The notes under the pieces were generated by a model, which did no database searches, was not told the DNA's origin, and saw nothing but the letters and a program-made list of their open reading frames with translations. The translations under genes and the position numbers were made by a program. From Sutterella wadsworthensis 2_1_59BFAA (GTDB taxonomy: Bacteria > Pseudomonadota > Gammaproteobacteria > Burkholderiales > Burkholderiaceae_F): a stretch of DNA of 64,000 bases. Position 1 is the first letter of the stretch. Each line of letters begins with the position of its first letter. The stretch is taken from NCBI RefSeq assembly GCF_000297775.1, contig NZ_JH815516.1:71226-135225 (forward strand). Direction: 5' to 3'. Shown piece by piece: positions 53,967 through 62,098 of this stretch.

Positions 53967-54407
53967 ATGAGGCTTGCAGAAGCGCTCGCTGAGCGCAAGG
54001 CGCTAGACGCGCGGCTCTCCTCGATCGAGGGCCGCCTCAGGGCCAACGCCCGCATTCAGGAGGGCGACGCCGTGAGCGAGGATCCCGAAAGGCTCTTCGC
54101 GCTCCTCGACTCAACCGCCGAGGAGCTCCGCACCCTGATGGTGCGCATCGCCCGCACGAACAGGGAGACTGTGGTCGACGGTCGTCCGCTTGCGGACTGG
54201 ATCGCCGAGCGCGACGTCTCCGTGCGCCGCTTCAACATCCTGTCGGGCGTCGCCGACAGGGCGTCCGAGCGCATCGAGCGCCGCAGCGCGGATGATGTCC
54301 GCGTCGTGCCCGTCATCGACGTTGTCGCCCGCAAGCACGAGGCCGACGCGCTCGCCGCCCGCATCCGCGGCATCGACGCCCGCATTCAGGCCGCCAACTG
54401 GGCGTAA
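53967..54407 (+). CDS. DIP1984-family protein
   Basis: The 146-residue all-alpha protein MRLAEALAERKALDARLSSI, GRLRANARIQEGDAVSEDPE and VVPVIDVVARKHEADALAAR matches the DIP1984 family, a small widespread group without known function. It is often found near mobile elements. Two long helices with a charged heptad pattern suggest a coiled-coil dimer. It probably shares a transcript with the DUF4261 gene. A prophage integrase gene begins 128 bases downstream. Confidence 0.85.
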   Translation: MRLAEALAERKALDARLSSIEGRLRANARIQEGDAVSEDPERLFALLDSTAEELRTLMVRIARTNRETVVDGRPLADWIAERDVSVRRFNILSGVADRASERIERRSADDVRVVPVIDVVARKHEADALAARIRGIDARIQAANWA

Positions 54408-54452
54408 CTTCGCTAGATTTATGCTAGGCTAAGAAGAGTCAAAACGCCTCAA

Positions 54453-54530
54453 TCTCATACGACTTGTGAGTTTGCAGTGCTTCAAAGTGTGCTAAAGCAC
54501 TGCATCCAACATCAACCCAACTGTATGAGA
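54453..54530. repeat. nested inverted repeats at the prophage edge (possible attachment or integrase-arm sites)
   Basis: TCTCATAC (54453-54460) pairs with GTATGAGA (54523-54530), enclosing GCAGTGCTT (54474-54482) and AAGCACTGC (54495-54503). The arrangement lies directly before the integrase start, where attL or integrase arm sites are expected. The matching attR is outside the window. Confidence 0.5.
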
Positions 54531-54535
54531 AGTGT

Positions 54536-55717
54536 ATGTTCAACGTGAAGTCCATCCCAACCCTGCCGATCGGCATCCACTGCTATGAGAGAGGCGTCTA
54601 TCTGCGCGTGACGACGCACAGCCGCTCCTGGCTGTACAAGTACCAGCTCAACGGTAAGCGCCGTGAACTCGGCCTCGGGTCCGCGACGCAGCCCCTGTCA
54701 GCCGTCCTTGCCAAGGTGGCGCCGCTCAAGGCGCTGGTGGCACAGGGCATCGACCCCAAGGATCAGATTGCCAGAGAGAAGGCGGAGAAGAAAGCCGCCG
54801 AGGTGAAGGCGGCCATGCCGACCTTCAGCGAGTATGTCGACCACGCCTTCGAGAAGATCCTGTACCTGCGCGGTTTCACCGGGGCGAAGACCGAGGTCGC
54901 GTGGCGGTGCGACATCGGCGTGCTCAAGGGGGCGTTCGGCAAGCAGCGCTTGGACGCGATCCATCGCGACGACGTGGCGTCTTTTCTCCGCCAGTGGTGG
55001 ACGACGAAACCGCGCAGAGGAAAAGACCTCCGCATGCGCCTCTATGGCATCCTCAACGTCGCGAAGGGTGAAGGGCTCATCCAGTCGAACCCCGCCGAGT
55101 GGAAGGGCTGCCTTGACGCTTCGCTCCCGCCCATGGGGCTCGTGCGTCGCTCAATGCCGGAAAAGCACCACACCGCGATAACTCCCGAAGAGCTCCGAGA
55201 GTTGATCGGGAAACTGTGGATGGAAGACAGGGTGAGCTCGCTCGCCGTGGTTTTCGGCGCGCTCACCGCAGGCCGTGCAAACGAATACATCAAAGGGAAG
55301 TGGGACGAGATCGACCTTGAGGAGAAGACTTTCTCCGTGCCGCAAGAACGCCGCAAGGACAAGAAGCCGTACCCCCACGTGGTGCCGCTCACGCGCCAGC
55401 TACTTCGCCTGATCGACCGGCTCGATACCAGTGGGGACTACCTTTTCCAGGGGCGTGGGCGATCGGCCATTGACCAAGGGACCGCGCTCTATGCGATTAA
55501 GCACGCGAGCGGTCGTGCTGACATGACGCTACACGGTATGCGCTCCACCTTCTCCGACTGGGGCGCGAAGAACGAGAAGAACTTCCTCGTCTCTGAGAAG
55601 CAGTTGATGCACGCTGTGGGAAACAACGTCTTCCGCGCGTATCAGAGAGACGACCTCCTTGAGCAGAGGCGCAAGCTGATGCAAGAGTGGGCAGACTACC
55701 TCCTGCCGAACGTGTAA
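54536..55717 (+). CDS. int: prophage tyrosine integrase
   Basis: 393 residues, ATG 54536. An N-terminal DUF4102-like arm-binding domain (ERGVYLRVTTHSRSWLYKYQ, GKRRELGLGSATQPLS) is followed by a SAM-like core-binding domain and the catalytic domain. Catalytic residues are visible: Arg in ALTAGRANEYIKG, HxxR in LHGMRSTFSDWGAKN, and the C-terminal His/Tyr block in LMHAVGNNVFRAYQRDDLLE. This is the P4/phage-like integrase type. It is convergent with the lysis genes, with a strong terminator between them. Confidence 0.92.
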   Translation: MFNVKSIPTLPIGIHCYERGVYLRVTTHSRSWLYKYQLNGKRRELGLGSATQPLSAVLAKVAPLKALVAQGIDPKDQIAREKAEKKAAEVKAAMPTFSEYVDHAFEKILYLRGFTGAKTEVAWRCDIGVLKGAFGKQRLDAIHRDDVASFLRQWWTTKPRRGKDLRMRLYGILNVAKGEGLIQSNPAEWKGCLDASLPPMGLVRRSMPEKHHTAITPEELRELIGKLWMEDRVSSLAVVFGALTAGRANEYIKGKWDEIDLEEKTFSVPQERRKDKKPYPHVVPLTRQLLRLIDRLDTSGDYLFQGRGRSAIDQGTALYAIKHASGRADMTLHGMRSTFSDWGAKNEKNFLVSEKQLMHAVGNNVFRAYQRDDLLEQRRKLMQEWADYLLPNV

Positions 55718-55722
55718 AAGAA

Positions 55723-55753
55723 AACCCCCAAGGAGTGTGCATCCCTGGGGGTT
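55723..55753. terminator. terminator between int and the lysis genes
   Basis: AACCCCCA-GG pairs with CC-TGGGGGTT around a 10-base loop. The symmetrical stem suits termination from both sides. Confidence 0.8.
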
Positions 55754-55830
55754 AATCGTTCAACTGAAGTCCCACTTTTTTCGGAGTTGCTGATCGTGAA
55801 GTCAGCAACCACAATTTAGCATAGAGCAGT

Positions 55831-56268
55831 CTACTTCGTCATGCGGACGACGGCGTCCTTGTCTATTGCAATGCGCTGAGAAAGCTCGACACCTCTGCGA
55901 ACCAGGTCTGCGCCTCGCTCGACAAGGTCTGTGCATCGGGCAAGTTGCTCTCTTTCAGCGTTGCAGGTACCGCCGGCCGCTGCGGACAGTCGACGCTTTG
56001 CATCGGCTGCTTGCTTGCGCACCCGCTCAAGATCAGCGCCAAGATCATCGGCGCGAGCAAGTGCGGCATCGCGCACCTCCCACGCATCCACCAGGCTCTG
56101 TGCATAGCCCCTCTCCTTCTCTCTGTACTTGACCTCAAGAGACTGCGCACGCGTGGCGTAGTCCGCCCGCAGTTCTGCGATGTCTTCGCCGTAGAGCGCG
56201 GCCGCGAACTGGTAGCCGCCAAGGAAGGCGGCGGTGAGCGCGACGACCGCGATGATCTTGTCCCTCAT
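55831..56268 (-). CDS. Rz-like i-spanin
   Basis: 145 residues. An N-terminal anchor (IIAVVALTAAFLGGYQFAAA) is followed by a long coiled-coil periplasmic region (IAELRADYATRAQSLEVKYR, DLERVRKQAADAKRR), as in Rz inner-membrane spanins. It follows the lysozyme gene and contains an entire Rz1-like gene in another frame. Together the pair fuses inner and outer membranes at the last step of host lysis. Confidence 0.85.
   Translation of the reverse strand: MRDKIIAVVALTAAFLGGYQFAAALYGEDIAELRADYATRAQSLEVKYREKERGYAQSLVDAWEVRDAALARADDLGADLERVRKQAADAKRRLSAAAGGTCNAEREQLARCTDLVERGADLVRRGVELSQRIAIDKDAVVRMTK
55863..56069 (-). CDS. Rz1-like o-spanin lipoprotein, nested inside Rz
   Basis: Sixty-eight codons from ATG 56069 in the +1 frame of the Rz gene. 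The signal MPHLLAPMILALILSG is followed by Cys (lipobox ILSGC) and a Pro-rich start of the mature protein (CPQRPAVPATLKESNLP), typical of Rz1. Fully embedded Rz/Rz1 pairs are a known phage arrangement. Confidence 0.85.
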   Translation of the reverse strand: MPHLLAPMILALILSGCASKQPMQSVDCPQRPAVPATLKESNLPDAQTLSSEAQTWFAEVSSFLSALQ

Positions 56269-56729
56269 TCTTCACCCAGATAGAGCTTCGCCTCAGCCTG
56301 ACGGCGACGCGTGAGCCCCGGCAGGACTTTTCCGTTGGTCTTGTTCACGTCCAAGAACTGGCGGGCGGCTTCTTCCGCGTCGCCTGCGTTGACCGCTCGC
56401 ATCAGCTTCGGGCACTTGTGGACGACGCCGTCCACGCCGATGTTGTACGCGAGGCTCATGAGCGCCACGTACTGGCCTTCGGTAAGGTAGACGTTCACCC
56501 AGAAGGCAAGGCCTGATGCGTAGCGCTTGAGGTCCTCAATGAGCGTGTTGTAGGCTTCCTTGTACGTCACGACTTGCCCCTTCTTCACGTCGGGGCCGGT
56601 GTGGCCGAAGCCGATGGTGAGCACGCCCGCGGGGCATAGGTACGCCGTCTCGCGGAAGCCTTCCCATTGTTCAATGAAGTCTGCGGCCAACTCGACCGGC
56701 CAAGCCGTAAGGGCTCTCGTTTCACTCAT
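56265..56729 (-). CDS. phage lysozyme (GH24) with E-C-T catalytic triad
   Basis: 154 residues. The catalytic segment EGFRETAYLCPAGVLTIGFG has Glu, then Cys nine residues on, then Thr six further, matching the T4 Glu-Asp-Thr spacing but with Cys in place of Asp, as in P1 Lyz and phage 21 endolysin. Unlike those, no N-terminal signal-anchor is present, so release depends on the adjacent holin. It cleaves peptidoglycan. The start overlaps the holin stop by 8 bases. Confidence 0.9.
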   Translation of the reverse strand: MSETRALTAWPVELAADFIEQWEGFRETAYLCPAGVLTIGFGHTGPDVKKGQVVTYKEAYNTLIEDLKRYASGLAFWVNVYLTEGQYVALMSLAYNIGVDGVVHKCPKLMRAVNAGDAEEAARQFLDVNKTNGKVLPGLTRRRQAEAKLYLGEE

Positions 56730-57225
56730 GGTCTTTCTCCTTTTCCACGGTTAACCCGCGCTTCGCCAACTCTTCTTCGGCGTGCGCTTCAATGCGTTCG
56801 TTGAGGGTTTTGACAAGCCGACGGAGCACGGGCGGAACCGCACCGCCCAAGCCTCCGCGCTCCAAGGTCTCGATGATGGAGCCGAACTCACCCGCCGCGT
56901 AGGCGCAGATGGTGATGCTTTGGAAAATCTGAAAGTGGATGACGGGCGCGAAGACTTCGTCGAGCCCATGGGCGAGTGCTACGATGGCGAACATCAGTGC
57001 CTTCTTCAGGATGCCCAGAAAATTCTTATGACTCGACCACTGCCCTTGAAGCACGGCTATGCCTGTGCCAAGGAAGAAGTCCGTCACCGTGAAGATGACA
57101 AGCCACCAGAGCAGCGGCCCTACGTCGCCGAAGGCGAATGACAGGGCGCCGCCCAGCACACCGCCTGCGGTCAGCATGACTCTCTCCGCTCCTTGAGGAA
57201 TGAGGTTCTGCAGGGTTGTCAGCAT
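56722..57225 (-). CDS. phage holin family protein
   Basis: 167 residues from ATG 57225 (MLTTLQNLIPQGAERVMLTA); an open extension upstream has no support. Three or four hydrophobic segments (LTAGGVLGGALSFAF, LLWWLVIFTVTDFFLGTGIA, ALMFAIVALAHGLDEVFAPV) match the phage-holin 4 type (toxin secretion/phage lysis family). A charged C-terminus (AHAEEELAKRGLTVEKEKDH) is typical. It would permeabilise the inner membrane for the lysozyme encoded next to it. Confidence 0.82.
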   Translation of the reverse strand: MLTTLQNLIPQGAERVMLTAGGVLGGALSFAFGDVGPLLWWLVIFTVTDFFLGTGIAVLQGQWSSHKNFLGILKKALMFAIVALAHGLDEVFAPVIHFQIFQSITICAYAAGEFGSIIETLERGGLGGAVPPVLRRLVKTLNERIEAHAEEELAKRGLTVEKEKDHE

Positions 57226-57266
57226 GATTGAAAAGAAAGGGGACGACTGGATCGCCCCCTGCGTGG

Positions 57267-57455
57267 TTAACGATCCATTGCTAGAACCGTGCGGATGTGC
57301 TTGATGCACTCCCACGCTTCACAAAGATCTTCCAGGTTCTGGGATGTCAGGCTGTAGTGACCGTCCCGAGCGTCGTCGAGGATCTTGTCGATCTTCTCCA
57401 GAAGCTCTTCTTCGGTGCGCTCGCCCTGCATCTTTCGCATGTCCTTCAAGTCCAT
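57267..57455 (-). CDS. 62-residue phage protein
   Basis: ATG 57455 follows AAGGAGAAA. The acidic helical peptide (MDLKDMRKMQGERTEEELLE, LEDLCEAWECIKHIRTVLAM) has no recognised family. It is tightly packed in the prophage operon, which supports its reality. Confidence 0.6.
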   Translation of the reverse strand: MDLKDMRKMQGERTEEELLEKIDKILDDARDGHYSLTSQNLEDLCEAWECIKHIRTVLAMDR

Positions 57456-57465
57456 GACTTTCTCC

Positions 57466-57801
57466 TTATTCGACCGCGTGTTTCTTCGCGATCTCAAGGA
57501 GCGCGTCGATGTCCGCCTTGTCGACCATGTAGCCGCTAAGCTCCACCTTGCCGCCGGCCTCTTCGAGCGCGGCGTAGGCGGCCGCGGATGCACGGTCAAG
57601 ATCAACCTTCCCTTCGTCCACGATGCCGAGCATCTTGAGCGTCGGCAGGGACTGCTCGACACGCACCGCTACGGCGTCGCGGATGTAGGGGGAGACGAAG
57701 CCGATGCCAAACTTCAGGAGCCCGGTGGGTGCCTTCGGCATGACCACCGTGGTGATGAATTCGCTGGCAATCGTCGGTATCTGGGAGACTTCAACGTTCA
57801 T
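57466..57801 (-). CDS. 111-residue phage hypothetical protein
   Basis: ATG 57801 follows AGGAG at a good spacing. The protein (MNVEVSQIPTIASEFITTVV, ASAAAYAALEEAGGKVELSG) is an alpha/beta protein without a recognised motif. It lies between the 198-residue gene and the 62-residue gene, near the lysis cassette, so it may be a late gene. Confidence 0.7.
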   Translation of the reverse strand: MNVEVSQIPTIASEFITTVVMPKAPTGLLKFGIGFVSPYIRDAVAVRVEQSLPTLKMLGIVDEGKVDLDRASAAAYAALEEAGGKVELSGYMVDKADIDALLEIAKKHAVE

Positions 57802-57817
57802 GACGCGCTCCTACTGG

Positions 57818-58414
57818 TTACTGACCCGTGGTCGTCGTGTCGACCGGACTCTGCCACTCGTTGTATCGCGGCATCGGCTGCGGGCAGATTGCACCGAGCG
57901 GCACAACTTCCTGCGTGATGGCGTTGACACGAGCCTTGATGGAACCGACCTCAGCCGAAAGGTTGCGAAGACCGCAGGCGCAATCGGATGCCACGCGATC
58001 AATCTTCTGCGTGATGATCTGTTCGCGCAGCTGAGCCTTTTCAGCTTCGCACTTCTGCTGTGCTTCGAGCACCGCCACGCGTTCGCGATTGGCCGCGGAC
58101 TCCTGCGCAATCGGCGTGATGTAGGCGTACATCTCGTCTCGAAGCGTCTTGTTGTCGGCAAGCGTCTGCTTGTAGACCGCCGCATCTTGGTTGTCGCTGT
58201 AGCGCATGGCCGTCAGTTCCGCGATCTTCGCGTCCTTTTCAGCCAGAGCATTGAGCGCCATGCCAGCCTGAGCGTTCTGACAATTGCCGCCGCCAAACAG
58301 CCCGCCAAGAAGGCCGCCACCGTTTCCATTAGCGTTGAGAAGCCCCAACGCGGTCCCGGCAATGCCGAGACCCAGGCCGCTACCCGCGACCCCTTTACTA
58401 GCGAATTCACCCAT
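57818..58414 (-). CDS. 198-residue phage protein with glycine-rich N-terminus and coiled coil
   Basis: ATG 58414 with AGGGGG upstream. The N-terminal 50 residues are Gly-rich and weakly hydrophobic (GSGLGLGIAGTALGLLNANG, LLGGLFGGGN). A long coiled coil follows (KQTLADNKTLRDEMYAYITP, LEAQQKCEAEKAQLREQIIT), and the end is Pro-rich. Similar proteins occur next to phage tail or lysis genes without a clear role. Possibly a membrane-interacting virion component. Confidence 0.75.
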   Translation of the reverse strand: MGEFASKGVAGSGLGLGIAGTALGLLNANGNGGGLLGGLFGGGNCQNAQAGMALNALAEKDAKIAELTAMRYSDNQDAAVYKQTLADNKTLRDEMYAYITPIAQESAANRERVAVLEAQQKCEAEKAQLREQIITQKIDRVASDCACGLRNLSAEVGSIKARVNAITQEVVPLGAICPQPMPRYNEWQSPVDTTTTGQ

Positions 58415-58502
58415 AGTGAACCCCCTTACTAAAATGCGCGAGGTGTCGGCTCGAAATGCCTCTATTCCTCGCGCATTCTTAGTCTGGACTACGGATTCCC
58501 TC

Positions 58503-58706
58503 TCATGCACCCACTCGCCTTGCTTGTGCGACCTTGAACGCTCGCTCAAGGTACTCGTCCACGTCCGCTTTTCGCCATCGTTGGCGGCCGAGGATGAGGG
58601 CAGGAGCGGGAAAGCGTCCTTCACGCACAGCCTTCGTAAGGGTGTTGGGGGCGCACCCTACATATGTACGCACCTGCTTTGCGGTCATCAGTTCTTGCGG
58701 TTTCAT
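58503..58706 (-). CDS. small helix-turn-helix protein (AlpA/excisionase-like)
   Basis: 67 residues, ATG 58706 with AAGGAGAAAAGC upstream. MTAKQVRTYVGCAPNTLTKA, then RFPAPALILGRQRWRKADVD is the winged-helix MerR/AlpA pattern of phage excisionases and regulators. It overlaps the helicase stop by four bases. It could regulate the prophage or aid excision. Confidence 0.75.
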   Translation of the reverse strand: MKPQELMTAKQVRTYVGCAPNTLTKAVREGRFPAPALILGRQRWRKADVDEYLERAFKVAQARRVGA

Positions 58707-60148
58707 GCTTTTCTCCTTTCCATGAGCAGGTCGAGGACACTGCGTTTGGTGGTGATTCTTTCCTGGACGGCTTCGTCCAGTGTGTCTTTTGCGATGATGT
58801 TGTAGACGAAGACGGGGCGCGGATGCCCCGCCTGCGCCTGTCGTGTCGGTCCGATGCGCTCGATGATTTGCTCGTGCTCCTCGAGGTTCCACCCGGTGGA
58901 GTAGAAGACGAGGATGTTCCCGCCGTCCTGCATGCTGAGGCCGTGGCCGCACGAGGCGGGGTGCGCAAGGAGCATCGGGATCTTGCCGGCATTCCAGTCG
59001 CGGATCGTCTGCGGGTTCTTGTCGAGCACGCGGGATCCCTTGAAGTAGGAGAGGATCCTGTCGCGCTCGTGCTTGAACTGGTACGCCACGAGGATCGGCA
59101 TGCCGCTGGCTTCCTCCACGATGGAGGCGAGCGCACGGAGCTTGCTGTCGTGGACGTGGAAGTAAGGTTTCGTCGTCCCTCCGTCGACGCGTTCTACCGA
59201 CTGTGCGGCCTTCGCCTCGGCAAGCCGCTCGAAGTCAGGCGTTACTTCCTCGCCTTCGTAGAGGTTGCCGGAGGCAAGCTGCAGACAGGCAGACGTCTTC
59301 GTGGCCGCGTTGGCCGTGTCGACGGCGTACTCGCCCAGCTCGACGTAGAGGTTCCGCTCGAGGCTTCGGTACGCCTTCATCACCTTCTCGTCGAGCGTCA
59401 CCTCCACGTCCATGACGATGGGCTTCTGGATGTCGAACCAGTCCTCGGCGTTGAGCTTCAGCGCGATGTCCTGCGTCTTCTCGAGGATCGCTTTCTCGGC
59501 GAACCCGCGGGGCTCGTACTTCACCGCGAAGGCGTTGGCGCCCACGCGGATAGGCGTGAAGTAGACCTCTTGGTATCGGCGCATCGTCTTGCCAAGGCGC
59601 TCGCCTTTGTCCAAGAACCAGAACTGTCCCCAGAGATCGAGGAGTCCGTTCGAGGCGGGTGTCCCCGTGAGCTCGATGAAGAACTCGGAACGCCACGCGA
59701 CGGAGCCGAGCGCCTTCGCACGGGACCCACCCGAGCGGGTGCGGAAGCTCTTCAGGCGCGTGGCCTCATCGGCGACGATGATGTCGAAAGGCCAGTTGCC
59801 GTCGAGCTCCTCGACCAGCCAGGGGAGGGACTCATAGTTGACGCAGTAGATGTCGGCCTTCTCATTGAGCGCCTTCTTCCTCTGCGCCTTCGAACCGTAG
59901 AGGACGGAGACGCGCATGTGGGAGAAGTCCTCCCACTTGGCGACCTCATCCGGCCACGTCGATACGGCCACACGGAGCGGGGCGAGGATCAGCGCGGGGC
60001 CTACGCCTTCTACCGACTGGAGAAGGTTGATGGCGTAGAGCGTCGAGCTGGTCTTGCCCATACCCATGCCTGCCCACACGGCAGTCCGCTCGCGGGAGAG
60101 GATGTGGTTGACGATCAGCCTCTGATAGGGGCGAGGGGTGAACTTCAT
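58703..60148 (-). CDS. phage SNF2/DEAD-like helicase
   Basis: 481 residues from ATG 60148 (MKFTPRPYQRLIVNHILSRE); an in-frame start 12 codons upstream is less likely. Q-motif-like PYQ, Walker A AGMGMGKTSSTLYAI, motif II IIVADEATRLKS, motif III ELTGTPASNGLLDLWGQFWF, and motifs V/VI HGLSMQDGGNILVFYSTGWN, IERIGPTRQAQ. The size and motifs fit the small SNF2-related helicases of phage replication modules. It is intact and packed between a 34-codon gene and the HTH gene. Confidence 0.92.
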   Translation of the reverse strand: MKFTPRPYQRLIVNHILSRERTAVWAGMGMGKTSSTLYAINLLQSVEGVGPALILAPLRVAVSTWPDEVAKWEDFSHMRVSVLYGSKAQRKKALNEKADIYCVNYESLPWLVEELDGNWPFDIIVADEATRLKSFRTRSGGSRAKALGSVAWRSEFFIELTGTPASNGLLDLWGQFWFLDKGERLGKTMRRYQEVYFTPIRVGANAFAVKYEPRGFAEKAILEKTQDIALKLNAEDWFDIQKPIVMDVEVTLDEKVMKAYRSLERNLYVELGEYAVDTANAATKTSACLQLASGNLYEGEEVTPDFERLAEAKAAQSVERVDGGTTKPYFHVHDSKLRALASIVEEASGMPILVAYQFKHERDRILSYFKGSRVLDKNPQTIRDWNAGKIPMLLAHPASCGHGLSMQDGGNILVFYSTGWNLEEHEQIIERIGPTRQAQAGHPRPVFVYNIIAKDTLDEAVQERITTKRSVLDLLMERRKA

Positions 60149-60249
60149 GATTTCCCCTTGTCTTCGCACCAGGATAGAATCCACGCGACAAGCCCGGCGG
60201 CGAGGAGCGGGAGCAGCGTAACGAACATCCCGAAAAGGGCATCACACAT
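60145..60249 (-). CDS. 34-residue single-span phage peptide
   Basis: ATG 60249 overlaps the VRR-NUC stop, and its own stop overlaps the helicase start. MCDALFGMFVTLLPLLAAGL, VAWILSWCEDKGKS is one hydrophobic span with a charged end. Overlaps at both ends within an operon support translation. Confidence 0.6.
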   Translation of the reverse strand: MCDALFGMFVTLLPLLAAGLVAWILSWCEDKGKS

Positions 60250-60556
60250 ACGGGTCTTCCTCCAGCGCGTGCCAGGAGCGAAGCGAGAGCTCCGTGAGCA
60301 CGCTGTCAATGTCCTCCTTGGACGCCACCCAGCAGGCGTGAAGCCCGCTGTCATTGAAGATGGCAAGCTCGCGCGTCTGCTCAGGGCGGGGCCGCTGCCC
60401 CGGCGCCTTCACTTCCACGAAGACGGCTGCGCCCGGCGCAAGGATCAGTCGGTCCGGCGCTCCGTGGCGCCCTTCGTAGGAGAGCTTGCGCACACGGAAG
60501 CCTTCTGCCTTCGCCCGCTTGCACAGGTAGGCTACGAGGTTTCCTTCGGGCGTCAT
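60242..60556 (-). CDS. VRR-NUC domain nuclease
   Basis: The 104-residue protein contains the VRR-NUC core: MTPEGNLVAYLCKRAKAEGF, KLSYEGRHGAPDRLILAPGA and AVFVEVKAPGQRPRPEQTRE (Asp plus ExK metal site), with a late Q/E helix. Stand-alone versions are common in phages beside helicases and probably act as Holliday-junction resolvases or structure-specific nucleases. The start overlaps the upstream stop by four bases. Confidence 0.9.
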   Translation of the reverse strand: MTPEGNLVAYLCKRAKAEGFRVRKLSYEGRHGAPDRLILAPGAAVFVEVKAPGQRPRPEQTRELAIFNDSGLHACWVASKEDIDSVLTELSLRSWHALEEDPYV

Positions 60557-60657
60557 TCCTCTTTCTCCTTCATCATCTGGATGCGGATCGAGCGATAGTC
60601 CTTCAGCGCTCCGACGAAATAGGACAGGTCGCGGATAACCGAGTCGACTTCCTCCAT
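60553..60657 (-). pseudogene. 34-codon remnant of a phage gene cut by IS256
   Basis: The frame MEEVDSVIRDLSYFVGALKD, YRSIRIQMMKEKEE ends in the operon style (stop overlapping the VRR-NUC start), but no ribosome-binding site precedes its first ATG. The IS256 left end lies about 30 bases upstream. It is read as the tail of a longer gene. Confidence 0.55.
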
Positions 60658-60684
60658 GGTCGGAGGAGTTTGACCTTTCCAGGC

Positions 60685-62060
60685 GAGAGCGTCAGAAATT
60701 TTGTGTCCATGGGATAATCGGAGCCCGCCAATCGGGTGCATCCAATGAACACGAATACCAAACGCAATTCTCGTAAGAAGTCCACCAACCCCCTCGATAA
60801 CCATATCGACCAGTACGTTTCCGAGCTTCGAGCATCGGGCCGCCCGCTGGGCCCCGAAGCCTTCTCCGAGGCCGTCCGTACCTTCTCCCAACGCTTCGTC
60901 GAAGCCATGCTGCAGGGAGAAATGGATGCCCATCTCACAGGCTGTCAGCCCACTGAAACGCCTCCTGAAGAGGTCGCCGCTGACGAGCTTCCCCAGCTTT
61001 CCAACAAGCGCAACGGCTTTAGCCACAAGACCCTGAAGACCGAGTTTGGTCCTCTGCCGCTGAGCGTTCCGCGCGACCGACAGAACACTTTCGACCCGAT
61101 CATCGTGCCCAAGCACAGCCGCTCGTTCGGCAAGATGGACGAGCAGATCATCGCCATGTACGCCAGGGGCATGAGCACCCGTGACATCCAGGCCTTCATC
61201 GACAACCTCTACGGGGTGGACATCAGCCCCGACTACGTCAGCAAGGTTACTGACAGAGTGCTTGAGGACGTCCGGGAGTGGCAGAATCGCCCGCTCGCAA
61301 GTGTGTATCCCGTCGCTTTCTTCGACGCCCTTCGAGTCAAAATCCGCAGCGGCGCAGCCGTAAAGAACATGGCTGTTCATCTCGGGATTGGTGTTCGCAC
61401 GGACGGTACGCGTGAGGTTCTGGGCATGTGGATCGCCGAGAACGAGGGCGCAAGCTTCTGGGCGAGCGTGTTCAACGGGCTCAAGGCCCGAGGCGTGGAG
61501 GACATCCTCATCGCCGTTACGGACGGCCTGAAGGGCATGACGGAGGCTCTTGAAACCGTGTATCCGCAGACCCTCCACCAGACCTGCATCGTCCACCTTA
61601 TCCGCGCATCCACCTCATTCGTCTCTCAGAAGGACAGGGCGGCCGTATGCAAGGAGCTGAAGCCCATCTACCAGGCAGTGGATGCCGACGCTGCAGAACG
61701 CGCTCTGGAGCGTTTTGGAAGCACGGACATGGGCAAGAAGTATCCAGCCATCATCCAGATCTGGGAACGCGCCTGGGCGCAAGTGATCCCGTTCTTCCAG
61801 TTCCCGCCAGAGATCCGTACACTGATCTATACGACCAATGCGATTGAAGGGCTAAACCGCGCTGTCAGGAAGGTGATCAAGACGCGCACTCTATTCCCTA
61901 GTGAGGACGCAGCCCGGAAGCTGATCTACCTGGCTATCATGAATTTCACGACCTCCTGGAAGCGTGCTACAGCCAGGTGGTCTGCTGCCATGCCTCAGTT
62001 CGCTCTGCTGTTTGGCGAGCGCTTTACAGGTGCCATGGAGTAAGACAAGGGGTATGATTA
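60685..62060 (+). mobile_element. IS256-family element inserted in the prophage
   Basis: The left end shows an IS256-like terminal sequence (GAGAGCGTCAGAAATTTTGT, from about 60685). I could not find the matching inverted repeat on the right, where sequence after the transposase stop (about 62044-62100) differs, so the right end may be truncated. The element faces opposite to the phage genes. Confidence 0.7.
60745..62043 (+). CDS. IS256-family (mutator-type) transposase
   Basis: 432 residues from ATG 60745 (MNTNTKRNSRKKSTNPLDNH); the frame is open three codons further upstream. DDE residues are in YPVAFFDALRVKIRSGAAVK, ILIAVTDGLKGMTEALETVY and YTTNAIEGLNRAVRKVIKTR. The central MARGMSTRDIQ-like block (MYARGMSTRDIQAFIDNLYG) and CIVHLIRASTSF are standard. 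It is intact, so the element might be active if its right end is complete. Confidence 0.93.
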   Translation: MNTNTKRNSRKKSTNPLDNHIDQYVSELRASGRPLGPEAFSEAVRTFSQRFVEAMLQGEMDAHLTGCQPTETPPEEVAADELPQLSNKRNGFSHKTLKTEFGPLPLSVPRDRQNTFDPIIVPKHSRSFGKMDEQIIAMYARGMSTRDIQAFIDNLYGVDISPDYVSKVTDRVLEDVREWQNRPLASVYPVAFFDALRVKIRSGAAVKNMAVHLGIGVRTDGTREVLGMWIAENEGASFWASVFNGLKARGVEDILIAVTDGLKGMTEALETVYPQTLHQTCIVHLIRASTSFVSQKDRAAVCKELKPIYQAVDADAAERALERFGSTDMGKKYPAIIQIWERAWAQVIPFFQFPPEIRTLIYTTNAIEGLNRAVRKVIKTRTLFPSEDAARKLIYLAIMNFTTSWKRATARWSAAMPQFALLFGERFTGAME

Positions 62061-62098
62061 GACTACCCGCGCTATCGCATCAGGTCTGGCATACTGCA

